64,000 bases of DNA from Candidatus Didemnitutus mandela (GTDB lineage: Bacteria; Verrucomicrobiota; Verrucomicrobiia; Opitutales; Opitutaceae). Positions 33,140-42,254 of the stretch are shown here, piece after piece. The position numbers were made by a program, and so were the translations under genes. The DNA is taken from NCBI GenBank assembly GCA_002591725.1, contig NJAL01000007.1, forward strand, positions 1-64,000. The letters are read 5' to 3'. Position 1 is the first letter of the stretch, and each line of letters starts with the position of its first letter. The notes under the pieces were generated by a model, which saw nothing but the letters and a program-made list of their open reading frames with translations, had not been told where the DNA came from and did not search any database.

Positions 33140-33970
33140 GAGCCAATGGATTTCCCATCTTGTTGTCGTCGCTATGTTCATCGCTGTAGATCCACAGCCG
33201 GCGGGCGAGCTCGATGGCTACGACGCTCCCAAGGACGAACTGTCAAGTCTTTATCAGGATTTTTGGTAATTTCCGATTTCGCAAAAGCCTCCTTTGTGGC
33301 GAGAATTTGTAGTATGGCTACGTTCTCTAGTCCGGATTTAACTTCTGGTTGAAGGCCTCATTTACTGAAATGGCCGCATAGCGCTTCCGGTTGGCGTTGT
33401 GGCACCGCATCCCGTCGGATCGGCTTCTGGACGTGCTGGAAGCAGATGGCCAAGCGCTGCCTTTGCAGCCCGCACACAAACCTGGTCATTTGGCTGCCAA
33501 TATGTGAATTGATGTGCTTCCTGTTAGCGTCGGCAACAAGGCCATTGTTCTCTGGAATTCCGGTATATCGCCGTACAGGATCTTACATTCTACACGGCGG
33601 CAATTTTGCAATTATGGTGTCCGCTTGCGCCAACGGTTATCTCTCGAATTGTGTGTTTGAGCTTTCCTGCGATCTGACCAGCGAATAGGTCGACGGCGGC
33701 GTACCTCGGGCTGATGCTGCGCGGAAAGTGCCGGAAATGACCGGTGACTATCCAGAACCAGTGTTCTTCGGCGTGTTTCCAAGTTCGGAAATCATTGTGC
33801 TAGAAATGCTTACGGATCACATTTCCTCAAGATCGCGTTCCATCTTTTCTGCAGCTCGATGCGCGTCTTGCGGTTTATCTCGAGAATGTGGTCGATTCCG
33901 TCTTTATTAGCGTTAATCTACCAACCAATTCCTCGACTGTAGAGTGGTTTTTGTGCGATTCGGTGTAAGT
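33140..33970 (+). pseudogene. glycoside hydrolase family 28-like (pectinase) pseudogene
   Basis: Broken frames read GYDAPKDELSSLYQDF near 33215-33265, then LLCGENL near 33295. In successive frames, GNKAIVLWNSG near 33530-33560, VQDLTFYTAAI near 33575-33605, NFAIMVSACANGYLSNCVFE near 33602-33660 and ELSCDLTSE near 33660 follow. VPEMTGDYPEPVFFGVFPS is at 33729-33785, then LDARLAVYLENVVDSVFIS (33860-33916). Order and spacing match the right-handed beta-helix of GH28-type polygalacturonases/rhamnogalacturonases as I know them, including the late Tyr-Pro-Glu-Pro segment and Asp-Ala-Arg-Pro-Ala region of one GH28 subgroup. Catalytic Asp residues cannot be read. It follows the TonB receptor remnant and probably belonged to the same polysaccharide locus. 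Confidence 0.65.
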
Positions 33971-34048
33971 GCGCTTTCGGAAGGACGACGGCTGTAACCT
34001 GGGCACATCGATTTATTGTTTTACGCGCCTTATTCCCCGTGCCATGCT

Positions 34049-34948
34049 TTGTACGTGATTCAACCTGCTTCCTTCGATCTCGTCATTCTTGCCGCTGGCA
34101 TGAGCAGCCGATTTGGCGGGCCAAAACAGGCGCAACCGGTTGGCCCGGCTGGTGAATTGATCATTGAATATTTAGCTTTCGACGCAATGCGCGCTGGCTT
34201 CGACCGAATCGTGTTGGTAATCCGGCGCGACATGGAGAACAGTTTTCAGGCCAGCATAGGACGCCGATTGGAGCAACAAATCGATGTCGCCTATGTTTTC
34301 CAGGAAACCAGCTCTGGCCGCGCCAAGCCGTGGGGCACTGGGCATGCTGTGCTCGCTGTCGCCTACGCCGTGTCACGGCCGTTTGCCGTGGTGAACGCTG
34401 ACGATTTTCATACTGCGAGCGGCTATGCCGCGCTGGCAGCACATTTCCGAGCAACCAAGACGTCATCGCTGCCGCACTACGCGTTCGTTGGCTATTTACT
34501 GCGCCAAACGCTTTCCGAACACGGCAGCGTAAGCCGTGGGCTCTGCACAACTACCGCGGATAGACGGCTCGAAAAAATAACGGAAGTTACCAAAATCGAA
34601 AAGACCGCCTCTGGCGCACGTTATCGCGACACCCAAGGCACCGATCAGATTCTCACAGGCAGCGAAATCGTCTCGATGAATTTTTGGGGGTTGACCCCGA
34701 CGGTTTTCCCCCACCTCGACCGCCAGTTCTCCGAGTTTCAAGCCAGCATTGGTCTCGATCCGAAAGCAGAATTTTATTTACCAACGGCAATCAGCAACCT
34801 AAAAACGAGCGGAGACGTTGATGTAAGCCTCCTCCAAAGCGACGACACCTGGTTCGGTCTGACCTATCGTCAAGATTTGCCCGCGGCTCAGGCTGCAATC
34901 CAGCAGCTGGTGCAAGCTGGCCGTTATCCCGCCCCGCTTTGGGAATAG
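34049..34948 (+). CDS. sugar-phosphate nucleotidyltransferase-like protein
   Basis: The Rossmann-like nucleotidyltransferase signature is clear: FDLVILAAGMSSRFGGPKQ then PVGPAGELIIEYLAFDA, with the Gly-rich loop, Arg and Lys expected for NTP binding, and the metal-binding Asp in AVVNADDFHTASGYAAL. The enzyme would join an NTP to a sugar- or alcohol-phosphate; the substrate cannot be told. Later segments (RLEKITEVTKIEKT, IVSMNFWGLTPTVFP) fit the family's C-terminal half. The start is uncertain: the frame has no ATG upstream of the signature, only TTG 34016, TTG 34049 and GTG 34055; 34049 is used. No Shine-Dalgarno sequence. It stands alone between pseudogenes, uninterrupted for about 300 codons, so it is probably functional. 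Confidence 0.82.
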   Translation: MYVIQPASFDLVILAAGMSSRFGGPKQAQPVGPAGELIIEYLAFDAMRAGFDRIVLVIRRDMENSFQASIGRRLEQQIDVAYVFQETSSGRAKPWGTGHAVLAVAYAVSRPFAVVNADDFHTASGYAALAAHFRATKTSSLPHYAFVGYLLRQTLSEHGSVSRGLCTTTADRRLEKITEVTKIEKTASGARYRDTQGTDQILTGSEIVSMNFWGLTPTVFPHLDRQFSEFQASIGLDPKAEFYLPTAISNLKTSGDVDVSLLQSDDTWFGLTYRQDLPAAQAAIQQLVQAGRYPAPLWE

Positions 34949-35640
34949 CCTAGGTGGAGGAAATTCCGGCGATTGGACGTAAAGCGTGACTCCATCTGTG
35001 CAAAATAACGGTTTTCAGACTCCGCGCTATGTACGTTGAGATCGTTGTGAAGCGGCTGTGGCTGGCCAATGCAGCAGGTGAGGGCGCTGGCGTTCTCCGG
35101 TGGCCCCACCCCCTACTGACCGGCGGAAATCTTGTCCTGGTATTCGTTTTTGACGTTATGCTCCACGGTTATCGCTTCCATCTAATCCCCTCTCCAGCGG
35201 AAGAAAAAGGAGTCCCCATGTGAAATACGACAATCTACGATAATCTTAGTGTGAGCGTTAAGCCGATGCCGTAGCGCTGGCTTAGACCGCGACCTAAAAA
35301 ACGGTGTCGTTTATCTTGTTGAGAATCTTATCCATAATCCAAGTCCCTGACCGCCGATCTGCCTTCCCCTAAAACGAATGGGTTTCTGCGTTGGTGGCTG
35401 CCTGGCTTGCCTCGGTTCCTGCGGTGGGAACTGCGGATACTGTCGGCGACGGTCAAATAGTTGAAGCCGGAAATTAATTCACGAAACGACCTTAATTTTG
35501 CTGCTGCGCGCAAGCCAATGCCGATCAGAGCGAAGAAATGCAATAGCATGGTGCCAAATAACATGACGGACTTTTCTTTAAAGGCAAGGGTAAGCATCGT
35601 TTCCCGGTCGGCACGGGCGATTTTAGTACTGTGGCGTGAA
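34949..35640. other. degenerate region with no recognised gene
   Basis: A minus-strand frame around 35600-35500 (KEKSVMLFGTMLLHFFALIG) encodes one hydrophobic stretch followed by basic residues, and may be the start of a lost membrane protein. A plus-strand frame at 35029-35223 has no recognisable feature. No RNA gene or repeat seen. Confidence 0.4.
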
Positions 35641-37620
35641 TAGGCACGCGAGGAGCCCCCTCGTCCATAGTTTTTGGCGAGCAGGCGCAGGTCGATGATG
35701 AGGATCAGGGCACAATGCTTACTGCTTTGGATCAGCTGGCCGATGCTTTAACGTAAAGCTTCCAGCACATAGGGCAGTATAATTTGTACAAACGCATTTT
35801 CGCTCTTGGGCTCCACCAATTCGGCTTGTGCTTGCATGATCGGATGAGTCGGCGACTTGAACGATAACTATGTGATGGCTGATGGCTGCCTGCGAGAACG
35901 CCGGACTGGGAATGTCGATTTCGGTCCGGAAATTTTCCGCGTCGAATAAGATTCTGTTGCCTGCGGCGCGCAGCTGCTCTGCGAGTGCTGGGTGCGGCGT
36001 GCCATGTTGTTGAATAAAAAGGCCTGCCGGCTGCCCGAAGTGCTGGATCCATTTTCGTCGCATGGCGGTGGATCGCGATAACTCGCGAGGACCGCGAGCC
36101 AGCTGCTGCGGACTTTTAGCGTCTTAAAGCCGATATAATTCGGCGAACGCGTTGAGGCGACGCTTTGGCATATCTTTTGCGACATAGACGCGCATATTTT
36201 GCTCGAAATCGAAGGGTGAGCGCTCTACCAATGTTTATTATATGGTGCCAACATGCAGGTGGAAAAGATCGATATTAGCGCCTATTGCGAGCGTAGCGTT
36301 GGTTAGCACGATCGTCATGCGAGAGCTTTTCCCGCAATTCGGCCGCAATGTCGAGCGGAGTCGAACGCAAAATACACATTCACCGTGTGTTTTGGCCAAT
36401 CGTTCCAGCTAGTAAACATGGTCGCGGTTTTTCTGGTCGAGCTAGGTTGTGACCGTGTTGCGATGATTGTTTACAATGCGATACTTACTTTGAAGTTCAT
36501 CTTTTCCATGGCCGTCGGGGACGGATGTGGTGAGGCGTTCGACCTTTGCTGAGGATGCGGTTCAACGGTGCGTCGAGCATTATCCGGAGAACGTGGGCGG
36601 ACGATGGATTCGCGTTCCAATATCCGACTGAAGAGAAAAGCGAAGAACGTGTGCGCAGCTTCTTCATCATTTTCCACTCCGAGACAAGGCCTGCCTAGCC
36701 TCGTGTTTTACAAAAATGCGGCGCTTGCGTGGGTCGTAGAGCGAATTAAGGAGCTGGATGAACAGTTTTGTGTTTGACTGAGGCGGAGATGTTCGGTTGC
36801 GATCTTCGGAACAGTATGCGCCTTGTCGAGCACGGCGAATCGTCCGCTAACAGCAGCTGGTGCGTGAGCGTCGCATTGGTAGCTCTTCGGACGGCAATGA
36901 ATGTGAAGAGCAGGCTGTGGTTAACGGTGAATAAGTGGGCGGTATCACAAGCGCGCCTTGGCTTTGCGACAAAAGCAACGGCCCCATCGGTGTAGTTTTT
37001 TGGAACAGGCGTCCGATTCGATATCAACGGCGCTCCAAACCCTCATCGCTGATCGCTGGCTGCAATTCCTCCAACAGCCGCGTTTGTGTCTTCTTAGTCC
37101 AGACAGCGAGGCGAACGAACTCCGCCTGCTGTGTGGTTTGGAATAGGTTAGCTTTGTCGCATAGCGCGCGGGCTATGCGATCCGTTCTAAGGTGGTTTCT
37201 CTTACCCAGAGGCCACGGGAACGCCGGCGCTGCTGAACTTGTAGCAATCTGCAAGGTCCGAGACCGCGTCCAACAAGTCCCGGCATTTTTGAAGACCCTT
37301 GTTGCGAATCTGCCCTTGCAAAGCCTTCGTATGAGTTAAAACGACCAGCTGACGTTTTGTACCGACCACGTAACCGATGTTGGACAACAGCCTAAGCGAG
37401 ATTTCTCCCAACGCTCCGTGTCAGCTTCGCAAAGCAGATAGCTGTCGTGCGCCATGACCGCAGCGACAGCTTGGCTTACCCTTGCTCCAGGCGGTGTTTC
37501 AAACCCAACGCTGTGCAAAAGCAGGCCGCCACCGGGAAAATGGCGTAGCCGAGCTAGTTAGCCTGGGAGGTTGGTGTACCGCTGCCTTCGTTTAGACTCG
37601 CCATCGCCTGAGTGAGCGGA
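35640..37620 (-). pseudogene. dinG: DinG/XPD-type ATP-dependent DNA helicase pseudogene
   Basis: Read from 37620 downwards, the N-terminal part reads VSQAVAAVMAHDSYLLCEAD then a damaged Walker A (ERWEKSRLG, in place of Gly-x-Gly-Lys-Ser) with LPNIGYVVGTKRQLVVLTHT (near 37395-37340). A cysteine-rich middle typical of Fe-S helicases follows (IESDACSKK near 37030), then HLFTVNHSLLF near 36940 and a DEAH-like segment (FAVLDKAHTVP near 36840, Glu changed to Lys). The C-terminal half shows a degraded GSFWEGVD-type region near 35940 and AFVQIILPYVLEALR near 35800-35755. SIGQLIQSS and LILIIDLRLLAKNYGRG close motif VI near 35750-35665. Frameshifts throughout. DinG unwinds R-loops and damaged DNA. Confidence 0.85.
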
Positions 37621-37732
37621 GGGAAAACAGATCGCCACAAATTTATTTGCTGCCTACTGCTAGAAATCGCCCGTGCGCTGCCGTGAAACTCAATCCTGAA
37701 TCTACATGTGGTTGCCCGCCCGCATTCCGTCG

Positions 37733-37774
37733 AACAGCTCAGTAACAGATAAAAACAGCTCAGTAACAGATAAA
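37733..37774 (+). repeat. direct duplication, 2 x 21 bp
   Basis: Two adjacent perfect copies with period 21, each beginning AACAGCTCAGTAACAGATAA. They lie in the non-coding stretch between the dinG remnant and asd; 37.6-38.25 kb otherwise shows no recognisable gene. Confidence 0.9.
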
Positions 37775-38253
37775 GATAGTATCGAGGTTGTGTATTTTGC
37801 CGCGAGTCGGCGTGTTTGCCAGGGTGCTGGGTTGCTCCTCGTGACTCGTTCCGTGGATATATGGATATATGCTTAGTGCTTGTAGATATAGGCTCACTTG
37901 GCCATCTGCATTTTCGCCCGCATTCACACCGGTCTCGAGACTGCGCAAAGCCAGGAATGCGCGTGGTGATGAGGCTTTTCTCCTGTTTTCTCTTTGTCTA
38001 GTTCGCAAAAATGTTTTCCCATAACGACCTGAATCGATCCTTTCGATAATGTCTTGCACCCTGAAGGAGTCGCGCGCATTGAGCGACGAACCTCGGGAAG
38101 TTGGGGAATGGGCGCCAAATAGAATAGGATTTCACGAGCTGATCGCTTTAATGATAAGAACACAGCAATTGACGGGAAATAGAAAAATAATATACGTTGT
38201 CGGCTTGAGTTCGAGCGCAAGAGGCTTTCTTTCGGCTTGTCCTAGCGCTTTCC

Positions 38254-39300
38254 GTGAATATTAAATCCTATCTAATCGGAATCGTCGGTGCTACGGGAGC
38301 GGTTGGGCAAGAATTGATCGGTCTGCTCACCTCGCGCCAGTTCCCGGTCGCGGAGCTGCGGCTATTCGCTTCGCCTTGTTCCGCGGGCCGTAGCGTAGAT
38401 ATGGGTGGAAAAAAACTCACGGTGCAAGAAGCCCGGCCGGATGCGTTCTACGGGCTGGACATCGTTTTTTTTGCAGCCGAAGGATCGATTGCCAAGGCGC
38501 TCGCTCCCGAAGCTGTGAAACGTGGCTGTCTCGTCTTGGACAAGAGCTCGGCATTTCGCATGTGCGCTGATGTCCCGCTCGTCGTGCCGGAAATTAATCT
38601 GGAGGCTACGCGCCGCCATCAAGGGATTATCGCGAGCCCAAATTGTTCGACTGCGGTGGCTCTGATGGGCCTTTATCCATTGCATCAACGATTTGGCGTT
38701 AAACGTGCGATTTTCTCAACCTACCAATCGGTGTCTGGCACGGGTCTCGATGCGATCAACGAACTCGAGACCCAGATTCATGCTTATGTTAAAAAGGAGA
38801 CGCTCCAGCGGAAAGTTTATCCCTACCAGATCGCCTTCAATGTGATTCCGCAGGTCGGCTCTTTCGGCGCGGATAACTATACTGACGAGGAGAGAAAAAT
38901 GCGCGAGGAAAGTTGCAAGATTCTCGGTCTGCCAGCACTCAAGATATCGGCTACATGTGTGCGCGTTCCGGTTTTGCGGGCGCACTCCGTTGCGGTCAGC
39001 GCGGAGTTCGGGAAACCCGTCGATCTTACCGAAGCGCGCCGCGTAATCGCGGCCTTCCCTGGCGCCGTGCTGGTGGACGAGCCAGAAAAACTTTCGTACC
39101 CAACCCAGCTCGATTTCAGCCGGGTAGAAAAATGCGGTGTCGGTCGCATGCGCCTCGATACGGCCCTGGATAAAGCATTGTCGTTCTGGGTCAGTGGCGA
39201 CAATCTCTGGAAAGGCGCAGCGATGAACTCGATTCAGATTGCTGAAGCCATGGTTCGGGAAGGCATCCCACTGCGCGCGCCCGAGTTTGTGACGAAATGA
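38254..39300 (+). CDS. asd: aspartate-semialdehyde dehydrogenase
   Basis: Reduces aspartyl-4-phosphate to aspartate semialdehyde with NADPH, the branch point to lysine, diaminopimelate (peptidoglycan), threonine and methionine. The NADP-binding loop GIVGATGAVGQELI is at residues about 9-22. The catalytic cysteine sits in IASPNCSTAV (about residue 131), and TYQSVSGTGLDAINELE and the active-site His segment LRAHSVAV are present. 348 residues is normal. The gene starts with GTG 38254 without a Shine-Dalgarno sequence, and the C-terminal NSIQIAEAMV block is complete. All expected residues are in place. A perfect 14-bp palindrome (39317-39330) lies shortly after the stop and a tRNA-Val gene 69 bp after it. 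Confidence 0.97.
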   Translation: MNIKSYLIGIVGATGAVGQELIGLLTSRQFPVAELRLFASPCSAGRSVDMGGKKLTVQEARPDAFYGLDIVFFAAEGSIAKALAPEAVKRGCLVLDKSSAFRMCADVPLVVPEINLEATRRHQGIIASPNCSTAVALMGLYPLHQRFGVKRAIFSTYQSVSGTGLDAINELETQIHAYVKKETLQRKVYPYQIAFNVIPQVGSFGADNYTDEERKMREESCKILGLPALKISATCVRVPVLRAHSVAVSAEFGKPVDLTEARRVIAAFPGAVLVDEPEKLSYPTQLDFSRVEKCGVGRMRLDTALDKALSFWVSGDNLWKGAAMNSIQIAEAMVREGIPLRAPEFVTK

Positions 39301-39369
39301 CCCTTAGGAGACGCTGCAAGCTGCAGCTTGGGTCTTGCGGGTCTGCAGTGGTTCGTATTTCGTTTTTTT

Positions 39370-39446
39370 GGACGCTTAGCTCAGCTGGTTAGAGTACCTC
39401 GTTTACACCGAGGGGGGCGGGGGTTCGATTCCCTCAGCGTCCACCA
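39370..39446 (+). tRNA. tRNA-Val (TAC)
   Basis: Acceptor GGACGCT pairs with AGCGTCC, followed by an encoded ACCA. The D arm is GCTCAGCTGGTTAGAGT. The anticodon stem-loop is CCTCG-TTTACAC-CGAGG with TAC at 39404-39406. The T arm is GGGGG-TTCGATT-CCCTC (one G-T pair). All stems form. It reads all GTN codons by wobble depending on modification. Confidence 0.96.
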
Positions 39447-39495
39447 GCCTGTCTCTGTCCCTGACTGCTTCTGTTCTCGTTTTCTTTTTCCCATC

Positions 39496-40280
39496 ATGAA
39501 GTTCGTCTTTGCTGCCTGAAAAAATTTCCTCGCGCAAACAGAGGTAGCTGCCGACCGGCTCTGCGAAAATTTTTTGGGCTCCGATTAGAAGTTAATGAAA
39601 ATAGCCGCGACTGACGATCGTTAGGCTCAATGGTCGCTCGTCAATAAAGGCGTCAAGGGACCCTTCACGACTGAGCTGGAGCAAGTGCTTCTGAACCGCG
39701 AGGCCGAAGTCGCCGGCTTTCTTCCGCACAAAACATCCACGATGTCATGGTATTACGCGACGGTGTAACGAAACCTACCACTAGTAGTTCGAGTAGTTCG
39801 CGACGGAAGCTGCAGCTGAAAAAATCCCAAAACCACCTTCACTGAGATTCGCGGCAACGTGGACATACGGTTGTATAAAATCGCCAAAAATAGCCACGAA
39901 CGCGACCGTTCTCACTGTTGCTGGCATGAACCGCTTCGGCGTTACCCCACGGTCCGGCGTGACACTTTTAACTCAGCTTCAATAAAAGCTGGTGGTGGGA
40001 CAGGGCGCTATCGCCGTGCAATGCTGCGAAGAAGATGCCATGCTGTTTGCTCCCATGCTCGATCTGTTTACGTTATAGAGCATGGAGACTTCGACCGCGC
40101 GTTTCAGACCAATGTTGGCGCTGGTTGCTAGCTCACCTTCTATCATCCACACCAACTGTCGACATATTGTATTTTTTTCACAAGAGCACCAGTGTCAGGA
40201 AATGCGTCCCGTTTCCCTGAATTTTTCGCTAGCCGGGAAAACGGCTGTGTGCTTGCTCAAAGAACTGAGTTTCCATGTCT
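39496..40280 (+). pseudogene. hemC: porphobilinogen deaminase (hemC) pseudogene
   Basis: Family role: polymerises four porphobilinogens to hydroxymethylbilane. From ATG 39496 a stop comes after seven codons, then the frame shows AQTEVAADRLCENF and, shifted, LMKIAATDDRQ-like and KGPFTTELEQVLLNREAEVA (39652-39710), the conserved KGLFTKELE region. Next, in new frames, SSSRRKLQLKK (39784-39830), FTEIRGNVDIRLYKIAKN (39838-39892), VAGMNRFGV (39921-39945), and VGQGAIAVQC (39990-40025, the Gly-Gln-Gly motif). The cofactor-cysteine region (near 40120) survives only in part as LALVASSP. Followed immediately by hemD remains in the usual hemC-hemD order. Dead by multiple frameshifts. Confidence 0.88.
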
Positions 40281-41046
40281 GAGAAAAACACCATGACACT
40301 AATCGGCTGCCGAATCGTGATCATCCGCTCGCGTCAGCAAGTTACTGGTTAGACGGAAAGACTGGAGGCACTCGTCGGCGCTTCTATTCTCGAGCTGCCG
40401 TCCTCTGTGTTACGAAGGGATTACGAGAAAACCACGCTGGTCGAGGTGCTCGCCGAACTTGGCAGCTAGGAGTGGATGTATTCATCCAACGCCAATAGGG
40501 TTTTCTTCTTTTTCGAGAAATTTTTCAATGGACTGGACCATATCCGGGCTCTCGGCCTGATGCATCTTGCCCTCGCCGGCGAGGCGACTTCCGGTGTAAT
40601 TCTCGATTTTCACTTACACGTTGATTTAATGCCTACGAAGGCTAATGATAAGTCGCTTGCGGAGGCCCTTGTCGTTACCGGCAACCTTTCGTACGACACC
40701 GTGGTCGATAGCCTGAATAAGATAGATACATGCGGTCGTAGGTCGGCTCTCGATTTAAAAAATCGAAGGAACGAACCTTGGTGGCGATCTCGTGTTGCAG
40801 GTGATTTCCGGCAGCATAAGCGCTGATCCGATCCAACTCGACTAGTCGAGTTGGCCCCGCTAGTCGCTTTTCGATCAGGCCAACCAGTCAAGCTTTCAAA
40901 TGGTACCAATCGCTCGTTCTCGGACAGTATCGGCGTGACAACTACCGCAACAACTAAATAGCTCGGCCTGCCGGTGGACTTTGAGGCGACGGAGGCGAGC
41001 CTGGATTCGCTGATTTTTGTGTTGCTTACAAAACTTACGAAATAGG
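40280..41046 (+). pseudogene. hemD: uroporphyrinogen-III synthase (hemD) pseudogene
   Basis: Family role: closes hydroxymethylbilane to uroporphyrinogen III. The reading starts NTMTLIGCRIVIIRSRQQV (40288-40345), a stop, then TERLEALVGASILELPSS (40356-40408), LVEVLAELGS (40440-40470), and after another stop NANRVFFFFEKFFNGLDHIR (40486-40545), LALAGEAT (40569) and VVTGNLSYDTVVD (40672-40710). A C-terminal segment SIGVTTTATTK near 40929-40960 and LGLPVDFEATEASLDSL (40964-41013) follow, ending at a TAG near 41044. HemD is poorly conserved, but order, length and partner hemC make this secure. A perfect 22-bp palindrome (40833-40854) interrupts it. Confidence 0.82.
40833..40854. repeat. perfect 22-bp palindrome
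   Basis: CCAACTCGACT followed directly by its exact reverse complement AGTCGAGTTGG, no spacer. It lies within the hemD pseudogene at a place where the family normally has coding sequence. It could be an operator-like site or an inverted duplication, for example from template switching. No second copy of it was noticed elsewhere in the window. Confidence 0.85.
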
Positions 41047-41089
41047 CGGCGTGGGCTTCGCCGTTCGGCGAAATCTCTCATGTGTGAGA

Positions 41090-41795
41090 CAACTGATACG
41101 AACGCCTCGGTGCCTACAACAGTGAAAAGTCCGGCCATGACCATGATATGACCATGATTAATCTGGCCCCTGCGAGTCTACCTTCTGACCGAGATCAAGG
41201 GATTTGGACAATCCGACGTCGCTCATCTATGCCTAAAAGCACACTACTCGCGAAAGCAGAGCAAAACGAGACAGATTGCTCGGAAGCAATTCGCTCACGA
41301 CTACGCCAAAAGACGCTCGTTAGCGTGGTCAGGCTGGCGGCCAATTTGGGCAGTCTGCCCAGCTGTTCTGACGCCGCAATGACAAACGGTATGGTTACCA
41401 GACGCGGCAACAAATTGGCGCACAGCTGAGGGATGAAATGAAGTCCCCCCCCAATCTCCATGGTTTTGCGATGGACAGCACACAATCACCGATCATGCTA
41501 ATCGCTAGAAGGAATTAATGGCGGCGAATCAAAGTCTGTTGCCGATGGATGGTCACGCAAAGCTACGATTACGGGTCCGAGAAAACACATGAGCTAATGC
41601 GTGCCGGACAAGCAATCGCGATATGCGTGGGGCGTGCGTTGCCAATAACCAAGCACGCTACAAACGACCCAGGCAACTAACCTAACAATGGCGAAGTCCA
41701 AATAAAAGTAGACTGGCGATTCAGTAATCGAATCAGTAGGTAGGATTCCTAGTGTGACTGTGACCGCTGCTCTCAGTCTTAGTCTTTGGCGATAT
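41090..41795 (-). pseudogene. lrgB: LrgB-like membrane protein pseudogene
   Basis: Read from about 41790 downwards on the minus strand: a YLDFAIVRLVAWVVCSVLGY hydrophobic stretch, then LMCFLGPVIVALRDHP near 41590-41550, corresponding to the conserved His-x-x-LGP-A-(T/V)-VALA-(V)-P motif of LrgB. Then LVTIPFVIAASEQLGRLPKL near 41400-41340, matching the Ser-Val-Thr-(T)-Pro-Ile-Ala motif, and finally VMAGLFTVVGTEAF near 41140-41100. LrgA/LrgB (CidA/CidB) are holin/antiholin-like proteins tied to autolysis and pyruvate or glycolate transport. The order lrgA then lrgB, divergent from a LysR regulator, is the classic arrangement. Non-functional. Confidence 0.7.
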
Positions 41796-41799
41796 GGCG

Positions 41800-42190
41800 A
41801 GAAAGCAAGCGAAATCCAAGGTCAACGAAGGGCGCTATACCCAAATATCATGGCCAAAGTGCCAAAACTATCAACCAGAACTGCGGTAAACAGCTTTAGG
41901 CCGAACAGACTCAAAAATTCCGGATGATTGACGAACGCTAGCATCGCCGGAATAAAAAATATAACACCAGATGCTCGAGCAGACTGTCGATGCCATACTC
42001 TACCCAGGAAACAGGCAACCACTCCCACTTAATCAGCAGGAAAACCACGAACAAGCGCGAAGCGCTGCTGGGCACAAATCAGTAGAAAATGCGTATAAAC
42101 TGGTCGGACGCCGTCCTGACGGATCGGATATCAGACCCATCATCTGCAGCGCACGTTTACCCCGGCAGGGCCGGGAAGGATGCAGATAAA
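41800..42190 (-). pseudogene. lrgA: LrgA/CidA-like holin-family pseudogene
   Basis: The minus strand shows, in two frames, a LLEHL segment, then GVIFFIPAMLAFVNHPEFLS (41965-41905) and LFGLKLFTAVLV (41905-41870), ending LAMIFGYSAL. The Phe-(I/V)-Pro-Ala-x-(L/V) turn followed by a hydrophobic helix is typical of the second half of LrgA. The N-terminal helices are scrambled. It lies directly upstream of lrgB remains, and a LysR remnant diverges from it. Confidence 0.65.
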
Positions 42191-42254
42191 TTGCGGAGGT
42201 CTATCGCGCGACTTTGTCAAGGTTTTAAGACAGTCGCGAAATGAATTGATGGAA

